Shown piece after piece: positions 1 to 6,893 of a stretch of DNA of 20,235 nucleotides. Under the pieces are notes generated by a model. It did no database searches, was not told the origin of the DNA, and worked only from the letters and a program-made list of their open reading frames with translations. How positions within the stretch are numbered: the stretch's first letter is position 1; each line of letters opens with the position of its first letter. The position numbers were made by a program, and so were the translations under genes. Location: the NCBI GenBank assembly GCA_028875175.1, contig JAPPFO010000284.1:1-20235 (forward strand), given 5' to 3'. The stretch is from Chloroflexota bacterium. GTDB lineage: Bacteria; Chloroflexota; UBA11872.

Positions 1-2
1 CC

Positions 3-242
3 GCTACGGCGGCCCCGGCGGCCACCCAGCCGCCCGCGGGCGAAACCGTGCGCGCCACCGTGGTTCCGCAGGCCGGCCTGAACGTGCGCGTGTCCGCCGA
101 CCCGAACTCCTCGGTGGCCTACGTCGCGCCCGGCGCGTCGGAAGTTGAACTCACCGGCGAAACCCAGATCGTCAACGGCGTCACCTGGTGGCGGCTGACC
201 GACGGTAACTGGGTGCAGGGCCAGTTCCTGAAATTCGGCTAG
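3..242 (+). CDS. SH3-domain protein, 3' end only
   Basis: The reading frame is open from the left edge of the window, so the gene begins outside it; the GTG at 48 is probably an internal valine. The visible part starts with an Ala/Pro/Thr-rich linker and ends in about 60 residues that read as one bacterial SH3 (SH3b) repeat. Its marks are the opening 'GLNVRVSADPNS', a central 'VELTGE', and the closing 'WWRLTDGNWVQGQFLKFG'. Such domains usually bind peptidoglycan or other wall polymers at the end of exported proteins. The function of the missing N-terminal part cannot be known from here. The gene is followed directly by a strong terminator. Confidence 0.8.
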   Translation, partial: ATAAPAATQPPAGETVRATVVPQAGLNVRVSADPNSSVAYVAPGASEVELTGETQIVNGVTWWRLTDGNWVQGQFLKFG

Positions 243-257
243 CCCAACAGCCTGTTC

Positions 258-290
258 AAAGAGGGCGCTCCTCCGGGGGCGCCCTCTTTT
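258..290 (+). terminator. Bidirectional intrinsic terminator
   Basis: A perfect 8-bp G/C-rich stem (gagggcgc at 261-268, gcgccctc at 279-286) is extended by A-T pairs outside and by further pairs inside, and is followed by TTTT at 287-290. It begins 16 bases after the stop of the SH3 gene and lies between two convergent genes. The A-rich left flank gives a short U-tract on the minus strand too, so it may also end transcription of the hydrolase gene at 300. Confidence 0.85.
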
Positions 291-299
291 GCTACGTCC

Positions 300-1340
300 T
301 CAGGAAACGGCCGGGCTGCCGGGCGCCAGCCAGCGGTCCATGAAGTCGAGCGACGCTTCCGCGCGGTACTCGTGCCCGCCGTCGAACTCGTCGCGCTCCA
401 GCCGCTCGGGCACGCCGGCCGCCGCGTAGATCGCGGCCACGCGCGCATGGGCTTCGCGCGAGGCGGCGATCGGGAATCCGCGGTCGGCTCGACCGGCCTC
501 AATCAGCAGCGGCCGCGGCGCGATCAGCCCATGCAGGTCCGGCACGTCCGCGTAGGCGTAGATGCCCGGCAGAAACTGCGAGCCGCAGAAGTTCCCGGTG
601 TCCAGGGCGTAGGCCCGGAATGTTGTCAGATAGCCGCTCACCACCGCCGCGCGGATTCGCCGGTCCAGCGCGCCCAGGTACATCGTGCGCGTGCCCCCAA
701 ACGACAGCCCGGCGCAACCCAGCCGCCGCGCGTCCACCTCCGGCAGCGCGCCCAGGATGTCCAAACCACGCCGGTCGTCCTGGATGTTGAGCGCCATCAG
801 GTTGATGCCGAACAGCAGAGCGCGCATGAAGTTGACGTTGCAGCCGTCACGCTGCCCGAAGCGGCGAAACTCCTCGGCGCGCTCGCCAAAGCCGATCGCG
901 TCTGGCGCCAGCACCACGTGTCCTCGCTCGGCATAGCGCCGGGCAAAGCTGCGGTAGATGTTGCCGGGATCGTCGTCCTGGGCCACCAGTGGGTCCTTGC
1001 CGTCCCCGTGGCCGTGCAGTGCCAGGATTCCCGAGGCGGGAGCCTCGGCCGACGCGGTGGCCGGGACCAGCAACCAAGCCGGAACCCAGACGTCGGGGAT
1101 AGTCTCGTAGACCAGCTTGTGCCGGACGTAGGCGCCGCAGTCCGTGGTCTCAAGGATCTCCGGCTCGGCCCCGGTCAGCGCCGGGAGGTCGCCCAACAGC
1201 GATTCAACCCGCTCAAGCAGCGCCGCCCGCCAGGCGTCGAAGTCCATGCCCGGGTGAAACGCCAGCGAGGGCTCCCGCGCCCCATCCAGCCCGTCGATGA
1301 ACCGGTCGAAGTCGTACGCGGGCGAGTCCGTGGCCGTCAC
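300..1340 (-). CDS. Alpha/beta hydrolase (acetyl-xylan-esterase/dienelactone-hydrolase-like)
   Basis: A 346-residue protein with GTG start. The catalytic alpha/beta-hydrolase elements are in order: an oxyanion-hole strand 'LALHGHGDGK' near residues 106-115, the nucleophile elbow G-L-S-F-G-G with Ser213, a probable acid Asp286 in 'GRADRG', and His323 in 'DGGHEY'. About 100 residues precede the core, as in larger esterases that act on acylated sugars or plant-polymer side chains. No signal peptide is seen, so it is probably cytoplasmic. The GTG overlaps the TGA of the upstream isomerase-like gene by four bases (GTGA), which implies translational coupling and a shared pathway, plausibly degradation of a modified sugar. 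The exact substrate is not inferable. Confidence 0.85.
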   Translation of the reverse strand: MTATDSPAYDFDRFIDGLDGAREPSLAFHPGMDFDAWRAALLERVESLLGDLPALTGAEPEILETTDCGAYVRHKLVYETIPDVWVPAWLLVPATASAEAPASGILALHGHGDGKDPLVAQDDDPGNIYRSFARRYAERGHVVLAPDAIGFGERAEEFRRFGQRDGCNVNFMRALLFGINLMALNIQDDRRGLDILGALPEVDARRLGCAGLSFGGTRTMYLGALDRRIRAAVVSGYLTTFRAYALDTGNFCGSQFLPGIYAYADVPDLHGLIAPRPLLIEAGRADRGFPIAASREAHARVAAIYAAAGVPERLERDEFDGGHEYRAEASLDFMDRWLAPGSPAVS

Positions 1341-2137
1341 GACGCTGGAACGCGCGCCCGCAGGTAGTCCAGCGCCGGCCCTGCCTGGGTTGCGAAATCG
1401 GTAAAGCGCTTGCCGTTGTCCTCCACGCTCATCCGCAGGTCATAGCCTGTGGCCAGCAGGGCGTCCAGAAAGGCGTCGAACCCGGGATCAGTCGGCTGCT
1501 CCGGCGCGCCGGGTATTGGAGGCACCGGGACGTGGATGTGGCGCAGGCGCGGCGCGACCTCGGCAACGGTCTCAAGCGGCTCATCGTTGTGAAAGACGTG
1601 GAACCAGTCGGCCAGGGTCCACACGCGCGGATGTCCGCTTTGCCGGGCGGCCACGAAACCCTCCACGATGGTGTTGATGGTGTCGCAGACGTCCCGCCAC
1701 AGCGGTTCAATGACCAGGTCCATGTCGTGATCGGCGGCGATCCCGCCGGCCAGCAGCAGAAAGTCCTGCAACTGCCCCGGCACCAGGTGATGGTCGAACC
1801 CCGGCGGCGTGGAGCGGGCTCCGCCGCTGCCGAACACGACCAGCCGCGTTCCCAGGTCGCGCATGCGGCCCATGGCCGTCGTCACGTAGGCGCGCAGGCC
1901 CTCCAGGTCGCGCTCCGGCCCAACCACGGGGTGGTGCGGTGGGATGAATACGTTCAGGGCTTCCGGCGGCAGCCCGGCGTCCTCGATCTGTCGCTTGATC
2001 GGGGCGTAGACGGTGTCGTCGTCGTCGGGCCGCAGGTCCACGACCCGCAACTCCGCGTAGTCGTAGCCGGCCGCTCGCATGGCCGGCATGTTCTCGATAG
2101 GTCCGCAGCAGCCGAATCGCATAGGGCGCGTATCCAT
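1337..2137 (-). CDS. Sugar phosphate isomerase/epimerase-like TIM-barrel protein
   Basis: A 266-residue protein of the xylose-isomerase-like TIM-barrel superfamily (AP-endonuclease-2 fold). Four conserved acidic/histidine positions suited to a divalent metal site fall where the family has them: Glu144 in 'LVIEPLW', Asp177 in 'LADWFH', His202 in 'HIHVP' and Glu239 in 'SVEDNGKR'. Family members interconvert ketoses, inosose or related sugars. ATG at 2137 is used; a second ATG five codons in (2122) is possible. It is the first gene of a two-gene operon with the alpha/beta hydrolase at 300-1340 (4-base overlap). The Nudix gene starts 62 bases away on the other strand, so the two share a short divergent promoter region. 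Confidence 0.85.
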   Translation of the reverse strand: MDTRPMRFGCCGPIENMPAMRAAGYDYAELRVVDLRPDDDDTVYAPIKRQIEDAGLPPEALNVFIPPHHPVVGPERDLEGLRAYVTTAMGRMRDLGTRLVVFGSGGARSTPPGFDHHLVPGQLQDFLLLAGGIAADHDMDLVIEPLWRDVCDTINTIVEGFVAARQSGHPRVWTLADWFHVFHNDEPLETVAEVAPRLRHIHVPVPPIPGAPEQPTDPGFDAFLDALLATGYDLRMSVEDNGKRFTDFATQAGPALDYLRARVPAS

Positions 2138-2199
2138 CCTGAAGCCAGGCTGCCCGGCATGGTACGCGAGTGTCCGCTCAGACCCGGTGCAACCACCGC

Positions 2200-2874
2200 A
2201 TGACCTACGACGACCAAAGCGAACTGCTGGAGGTCTTTACGCCCGAGGGACGGCCCACCGGCCGCTTGCTCCCGCGGCTGCGGATTCACCAGGAGGGTCA
2301 CTGGCATCAGACCCGCACCGTCTGGGTGGTCCTGACCGGCGAGCAGGAGGGGCCGGCCCTGGTGCTCCAGCAACGCGGCTTCACCAAAGACACCTGGGGC
2401 GGGCTGCTGGACGTCAGCAGCGCCGGCCACCTGGCGCCCGACGATCCGGACCCCTGGCGCGAACTGGAAGAAGAACTGGGCGTACGGCCCACCGCCGGAC
2501 CCTTGATCCAACTCGGCACCCGGCGCGTCGAGGGTCTGCATATCAAGGACGAACTGGTGGATCGCGAGCTGCAAGACCTCTGGCTCTGGCTGGCCCCGCT
2601 CGCCCTGGAGGACTTGCGCCCGCAGCCCGGCGAGATTGAGGCGCTGCTGAGCCTGGAGCTGGGAGTCGTACCGGATCTGGAGCAACCGGACGCGCACACG
2701 CCGGCCCGCCGCATGGACGCCATGACTCGGGCGATTTCAGCAGCCGTTGTCACGTCGCCGGAGCAGACTCCCGGCCTCGGCCCCTACGCGGCGCACCTGG
2801 CCGAACTGTCCCGCCGTTCCCTGGCCGGCCAGCGCGACCTGCGCTACGACTCCCGCTACGACATGCGCGCTTAA
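2200..2874 (+). CDS. Nudix hydrolase, IDI/YfcD-like, with shortened Nudix box
   Basis: A 224-residue protein. Its N-terminus ('EVFTPEGRPTGRLLPR', then 'HQEGHWHQTRTVWVV') is typical of Nudix proteins related to isopentenyl-diphosphate isomerase and YfcD, which act on nucleoside or prenyl diphosphates. The second half of the Nudix box (R-E-L-E-E-E-L-G-V, residues 87-95) is intact and supplies the metal-binding glutamates. Only ten residues separate the box glycine (Gly76) from that R-E pair, instead of the usual thirteen, and the intervening Glu is lost. ATG at 2200 is chosen because homology begins there; an in-frame GTG at 2170 would add ten unconvincing residues. The C-terminal 60 residues are unassigned. 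Substrate unknown. Confidence 0.8.
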   Translation: MTYDDQSELLEVFTPEGRPTGRLLPRLRIHQEGHWHQTRTVWVVLTGEQEGPALVLQQRGFTKDTWGGLLDVSSAGHLAPDDPDPWRELEEELGVRPTAGPLIQLGTRRVEGLHIKDELVDRELQDLWLWLAPLALEDLRPQPGEIEALLSLELGVVPDLEQPDAHTPARRMDAMTRAISAAVVTSPEQTPGLGPYAAHLAELSRRSLAGQRDLRYDSRYDMRA

Positions 2875-2938
2875 ACCTGACGGGCCGGGCCGCATTTGGC
2901 GACCCGCCCCGCTGGGGGAGGGAGGGGATGTGGATTAG

Positions 2939-3883
2939 CTAATTGATGGTGATGTCACTCACCCCGGCTTCGATCTTGATCGTCACCCGGTTGGCGGCGC
3001 TCTCAAAGTCCGGTGAGACGTAACGGTCGCCCTGCTTCGGGAAGCGCGACTCGTCGATGTTGAGACTCGAGATTCCGCCCTCGAAGTCGATCTGCGCCGC
3101 GACGCCGGCCGGCACCCTGATGTCCAGGTCCGCCGCGCCGATGTTGAATTCGGCGGTCGTCCGTCCCGCATTGGCCGGCAGCACCACGTCAATGTCCGCG
3201 GCGCCCCCGTCAACGTTCAGGCTCTGCACATTCAGCTCCCGCAGGTCCAGATCGAGGTCCGATGCTCCGGTCTCTACTCGGATATCGGTTGGAATGCCCT
3301 CGGCGTGACGCAAGATCCAGCGTCCTTCCGACGAACGTGAGCGGCGCGGCGGAAAGTCGAAGTTCCACTCCGTGTTGAGCCGCACGTCAACAGTCCGTCG
3401 GCCATCCGCCGTCCGTACGCTCACCCGCTGGTCCGTCACTTCGGCTCCGGACCTCTGGGACCCGCCGGACAACAGCAGGCCCGCCGGGGCGCCGCCCGTG
3501 AGCGCAAGATCGCCGGCCGCCAGGGTCAAGTTCAGGCGCGCCGACTCCGCGCCGTCGCTCTTGACCGAGATTGTCTCGCTGTTGTTGACGATCGTGAAGC
3601 TTGGCGACGACGCAGGGTTGGCCACCGCCAACACCCAGGCCGCGACCAGTGAGCCGGTCACGACCGCCAGCGCCGCTAGCGAGCCCAGCCAGGCGCGCTG
3701 CCGCGAAAGCACCAGGTTCACGCCCACGGCCACCAGCAACAGCGGCCACAGCGTCCAGAACTCGCCCCAGAAGCCGTCCGGCAGCACATGGAAGTTCCAG
3801 AGCAACCCGAACACGCCCAGCAGAATCAGCGCGCCCGCGAAGCCGAAGCCGGTCTGTCTGGCCAGGGTTCTCGTGTCGTTCAT
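2939..3883 (-). CDS. Toast-rack membrane protein 1 (LiaF-like)
   Basis: A 314-residue membrane protein. It opens with hydrophobic segments containing the signature 'LLWNFHVLPDGFWGEFWTLWPLLL' region (about residues 24-47), typical of the LiaI/LiaF-like transmembrane domain. A further hydrophobic stretch follows, then a long C-terminal beta-rich domain made of repeating 'ADIDVVLPANAG' and 'ADLDIRVPAG' strands, as in toast-rack/DUF4097 adhesin-like proteins. LiaF-type proteins sense or dampen envelope stress, but that role is inferred. ATG at 3883 follows AGGAGG with 5-base spacing and overlaps the TGA of the upstream small membrane gene (ATGA). A clear paralogue lies at 4916-5842. Confidence 0.85.
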   Translation of the reverse strand: MNDTRTLARQTGFGFAGALILLGVFGLLWNFHVLPDGFWGEFWTLWPLLLVAVGVNLVLSRQRAWLGSLAALAVVTGSLVAAWVLAVANPASSPSFTIVNNSETISVKSDGAESARLNLTLAAGDLALTGGAPAGLLLSGGSQRSGAEVTDQRVSVRTADGRRTVDVRLNTEWNFDFPPRRSRSSEGRWILRHAEGIPTDIRVETGASDLDLDLRELNVQSLNVDGGAADIDVVLPANAGRTTAEFNIGAADLDIRVPAGVAAQIDFEGGISSLNIDESRFPKQGDRYVSPDFESAANRVTIKIEAGVSDITIN

Positions 3884-4110
3884 TGCGACCTCCTGGCGTC
3901 GGCGAGGTACGTGAAGATCATGACCAGGCCGATTCCGATCAGGATCACCGGCCACAGATCGCCGAATTCGACCCAGCCGAGCTCGTCCGCAAGGAAGACC
4001 GAGCCGAGCAGGACGAGCGCCGTGCCGCCCACCAACGCGCCGTCCCCGCGTCGCCGCCGCCGTCGCTTGCGGGTCGGCGCCGAGTCGTCAGGGGTGTTGT
4101 TTCGAGCCAT
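3880..4110 (-). CDS. Small LiaI/DUF5668-like membrane protein
   Basis: A 76-residue protein: a very basic N-terminus ('RKRRRRRR'), one hydrophobic segment ('GALVGGTALVLLGSVFLA'), a short amphipathic turn with 'LWPVILIGIG', and a second hydrophobic segment. This two-helix pattern with a conserved W-P matches the LiaI/LiaF-like transmembrane domain. ATG at 4110 is preferred over GTG at 4113 because the AGGAGG lies five bases upstream, exactly as for the next gene. The upstream ORF stops inside this ribosome-binding site (TAG at 4120-4122), so the three ORFs appear co-translated. It probably works with the downstream toast-rack protein in the membrane. Confidence 0.8.
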   Translation of the reverse strand: MARNNTPDDSAPTRKRRRRRRGDGALVGGTALVLLGSVFLADELGWVEFGDLWPVILIGIGLVMIFTYLADARRSQ

Positions 4111-4119
4111 CACGACCTC

Positions 4120-4770
4120 CTAACGCATCCGGCCCAGGATCAGCGCGCCGCCGATCCCGATCAGAATGAGCGGCCAGAACTGCCAGAAGCTGAGCCAGCT
4201 GAACTGGTCCACCAGGGCCAGCGCGCCGATCACGATCAGGATGGACCCGATCACGAACGCGCCCTGGCCACGGCGACGCGCGGCGGCGCGGCGGTGCCGA
4301 GAGCTTCGGCGCGACGTGCGACGCTCCCGGCGAGTCTTGCGCCTTCGCTCTCGCGGGGCTTGGGCTAGCTGGGAGTCTGAGTTGGCCGTGGTCGACGCGG
4401 CTGCGGCCGTTGCCGCGCCGTCGGCCTTGGGCTCAGCTTCTTCGTCCGTGTCCGCCTCGCTCTGGCCGTCGGATTCGTCAACCTCCTGGCTGTCAGTCGC
4501 CTCGTCGGTGACGTCGGCCGCGTCGCCTTCCTCGAGGTCGTCGTCCTCGAATTACTCGTCGTCCTCATACTCGTATTCGTCGTCGGGCGGCGCGGGCATG
4601 ATGATCGCCATCACGAAGTAGACGACGAGCAGCACGCCGCCCGTGAAGACGGCGCCCAGCACCCAGAGCAGCCGGATGATCACAGGGTCGATGTCGAAAT
4701 ACTCCGCCATCCCGCCGGCCACGCCCGTGAGCATTCGGTCCGTGTGGCTGCGGGTCAGCCGGGTGTCCAT
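4120..4770 (-). pseudogene. PspC-LiaI-like fusion gene interrupted by one in-frame TAA
   Basis: The first 72 codons (4770 down to 4555) encode a PspC domain: 'RLTRSHTDRMLTGVAGGMAEYF', the helix 'IDPVIIRLLWVLGAVFTGG', a membrane segment, then an acidic tail 'DDEYEYEDDE'. A TAA follows at 4552-4554. In the same frame, reading on for 143 sense codons gives more acidic residues ('FEDDDLEEGD'), a long polar and then arginine-rich linker, and a second LiaI/DUF5668-like membrane domain ('ILIVIGALALVDQF', 'FWPLILIGIGGALIL'), ending at TAG 4120-4122. The downstream part has no ATG, GTG or TTG before its membrane domain, so it cannot be a separate ordinary gene. PspC proteins are envelope-stress membrane factors. 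The ATG at 4770 follows a GGAAAGG six bases upstream. Confidence 0.8.
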
Positions 4771-4915
4771 GTAGGGCCTTTCCGCGGTTGTGTGTGTCGT
4801 GCATGGTCACGGTATGCCGCCGGCGGCGCCCCGCCATCGCCCCAAGGCCGTAATTTTCGGCGCGGCGAATCGGCCAAAAGGACTAGGCCTACCCCGGCGG
4901 GGCGGTCGGTCCGGA

Positions 4916-5842
4916 CTAGCGGACGCTGACGTCTCCCGCGCCCGCGTCGATGCTGATCGTCACGCGGTTGGCGGCATTCTCGAAGTCGGGGGAGGCGTAC
5001 CGGCCGTCGCCCTGTGCCGGAAAGCGCGCCGTATCGATGTCCACGCTCGACACGGAGCCCCCCAGCTCGATTCGGGCCGCTACGCCCGCCGGAATCTCAA
5101 TGTTCAGGCGGCCCCCGCCGATCCTGAAGCTGGCGTCCGTGCGCCCCGCGTTTGCGGGCATTGCCACCGCGACGTCCGCGGCGCCCGCCGCGACGTCCAG
5201 GCTTCGCACAGTCAAATCCTCAAGATCCAGATCGAGCGTCGTCGCGCCGCCGTACACCCCGATGTCGATCGGGACGCCGCCAGCGTGCTGCAGCAGCCAA
5301 CGTCCGTTTGAGATTGGCCGCTGGGGTGGGAAAGAAACCTCCCAGGAGCCCTGGAGATTGATCTCCAACGTCTGCTGGCCGCCCGCGCTACTCATGCGTA
5401 CCGAATACTGCGCCGCCGGGAAGGCCATCCCCTCGAATCCGCCGGCCAGCAACTGTCCAGGCGCTGCGCCGCCGCTGAGGGCGAGTACGCCGCTCGAAGC
5501 TGTCAGGTTCACCTGCGCCGTCTGCGTGCCGTCCAGCGGCACCGAGATCGACTCGTAAACCACCGGCAAAAGCGGTGTCCGGTCGTCGCTGTCGGCCACC
5601 CACCAGGCGCCGAACAGGGCGCCCGCCAGAACGGCCAGGGCCGCCAGTGAGCCTGCCCATGGGTGAACGCGTGACAGCAAAAGGCCGGCGGCCACGGCCG
5701 CCAGCCCAAAGGGCCACAGGAGGAACAGCTCTCCCCAGAAGCCATCGGGCAGGACCTCGAAGTTCCAGAGCAGCACGAAGGCGCCAAGCAGAAGCAGGCT
5801 GCCGGGCAGTCCGAAACCCCGCCGCGGGACCCGCTCGTTCAG
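4916..5842 (-). CDS. Toast-rack membrane protein 2, apparent CTG start
   Basis: A 308-residue paralogue of the 2939-3883 protein. The membrane domain has 'LLWNFEVLPDGFWGELFLLWPFG' against 'LLWNFHVLPDGFWGEFWTLWPLL', and the C-terminal beta domain has the same 'ADVAVAMPANAGRTDASF' type repeats and the same ending ('SPDFENAANRVTI'). Alignment with toast-rack 1 puts its first residue at a CTG (5840-5842): CTG-AAC-GAG against ATG-AAC-GAC, each preceded by a G-rich stretch. The first conventional in-frame start, GTG at 5776, would cut away most of the first membrane segment. The gene may be translated weakly from CTG, or may have lost its start. A decayed small membrane-protein gene lies immediately upstream. 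Confidence 0.7.
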   Translation of the reverse strand: MNERVPRRGFGLPGSLLLLGAFVLLWNFEVLPDGFWGELFLLWPFGLAAVAAGLLLSRVHPWAGSLAALAVLAGALFGAWWVADSDDRTPLLPVVYESISVPLDGTQTAQVNLTASSGVLALSGGAAPGQLLAGGFEGMAFPAAQYSVRMSSAGGQQTLEINLQGSWEVSFPPQRPISNGRWLLQHAGGVPIDIGVYGGATTLDLDLEDLTVRSLDVAAGAADVAVAMPANAGRTDASFRIGGGRLNIEIPAGVAARIELGGSVSSVDIDTARFPAQGDGRYASPDFENAANRVTISIDAGAGDVSVR

Positions 5843-6035
5843 CGCGGACCCCCGATGCGCCTGGTCGATTTGACGATCAACGCGATACCCGCCCCTATCA
5901 CCTCGGCCGGTCGAACCTGTCCACCACAGCCTGAGCGCCAGTCAGGATAAGGGCCGCGTCGGCCGCCAGGGCGCTAACCAGTCGACCACGCTTTAGCATG
6001 CGCACCGCGTGGCTGCGGGTCAGCCGGCTGCCGAA
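5839..6035 (-). pseudogene. Decayed PspC/LiaI-like gene remnant
   Basis: No intact gene fits here, but the minus strand carries recognisable pieces. Bases 6009-6027 are identical to 4744-4762 inside the PspC start region (gtggctgcgggtcagccgg), encoding 'RLTRSH', and the similarity continues through the next dozen bases to 'RML'. Next, one frame gives 'SALAADAALILTGAQAVVDRF', like the first helix of the small LiaI-type protein ('GALVGGTALVLLGSVFLADEL'), and stops at 5898. A shifted frame then gives 'EVIGAGIALIV' and 'RR', like 'VILIGIGLVMIF' and 'RR', ending in a TGA that overlaps the next gene (CTGA), as the intact copy does (ATGA). The W-P turn is missing, so at least one deletion and frameshift occurred. 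Confidence 0.65.
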
Positions 6036-6137
6036 GACAGGGCCGTTCGTGGTCGGATATCCATCGCAAGGCCGCGGTTAGCCGTGGCCGGGCGTCCATC
6101 GAGGCCCAACGGCAAATCTGCGCACCGATCCGCGTCG

Positions 6138-6893
6138 GTGCGCCTGCACGTCTTCCTGGCCCGCGCGGGCGCCGGCTCGCGCCGCGCGATGGAGTCGGCC
6201 ATCCTCGCCGGCCGCGTCCAGGTCGACGGCGTAGTCGTGCAAGCGCTCGGCACGCGGATTGATCCGGCGCGCGACGATGTGCGCCTGGACGGACAACCGA
6301 TCAGCACGTTGCCCGATTGCCGCCTGGTGGTGGCCGTCCACAAACCGCCCGGTGTCATCACCACCGCGCGCGATCCCGAGGGACGCCCCACCGTCCTGGA
6401 TTTGCTGCCGCCGGACCTGCGCGAGATTCGCCTTTATCCCGTAGGACGCCTCGACGCGCCCTCCGAAGGGCTGGTACTGCTAACCAATGACGGCGAACTG
6501 GCCGAGCGCCTGATGCACCCGCGCTACGGGCACGAGCGCGAGTACTCGGCGGAGGTGCGCGGCAACCCGCCGCGCGACTTGCCCAGGCGCTTCGCCGATG
6601 GCATATCGATCGGGGACCCGCGTCCGGCCCGCGCGGAAGTGCGCAACCTGCGCCAGCACCGCGGCGGCGCCACGCTGCGCCTGGTCCTGCGCGAAGGCCG
6701 CTACCGCCAGATCCGACGCATGCTCACCGCCGTTGGGGTCAAGGTCGTGACCCTTCGCCGCCTGCGCATTGCTACCGTCCGCCTGGGCGCGCTGGCGCCC
6801 GGTGCGGTCCGTGTGCTCAACGCAGACCAGTGCGCCGAACTGAAAGCCGCGGTCGCTAGTCCCCCGTCAGCCTCCGCCGCTGGTCAGGCGTAA
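6138..6893 (+). CDS. rluB: Pseudouridine synthase, RsuA/RluB family
   Basis: A 251-residue rRNA pseudouridine synthase. Residues 1-45 form an S4 RNA-binding domain ('RLHVFLARAGAGSRRAMESA', 'GRVQVDG'). The catalytic domain follows, with 'VHKPPGVITT', the active-site 'GRLD' (Asp106) and 'SEGLVLLTNDGELAERLMHPR', and later 'EGRYRQIRRML'. Ser replaces the usual Thr of 'TEG'. These enzymes isomerise one uridine in 23S or 16S rRNA; RluB is the closest guess, but RsuA/RluE/RluF-type specificity cannot be excluded. GTG at 6138 is chosen because S4 homology starts there; the open frame back to 6009 runs over the decayed PspC remnant. No clear ribosome-binding site is seen. The 3' end overlaps the aldo/keto reductase by 38 bases. 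Confidence 0.85.
   Translation: MRLHVFLARAGAGSRRAMESAILAGRVQVDGVVVQALGTRIDPARDDVRLDGQPISTLPDCRLVVAVHKPPGVITTARDPEGRPTVLDLLPPDLREIRLYPVGRLDAPSEGLVLLTNDGELAERLMHPRYGHEREYSAEVRGNPPRDLPRRFADGISIGDPRPARAEVRNLRQHRGGATLRLVLREGRYRQIRRMLTAVGVKVVTLRRLRIATVRLGALAPGAVRVLNADQCAELKAAVASPPSASAAGQA

Noticed and set aside
6009..6137. Longer N-terminus for the pseudouridine synthase
   Set aside because: The first bases are the decayed PspC sequence on the opposite strand, and S4-domain homology begins exactly at the GTG at 6138.
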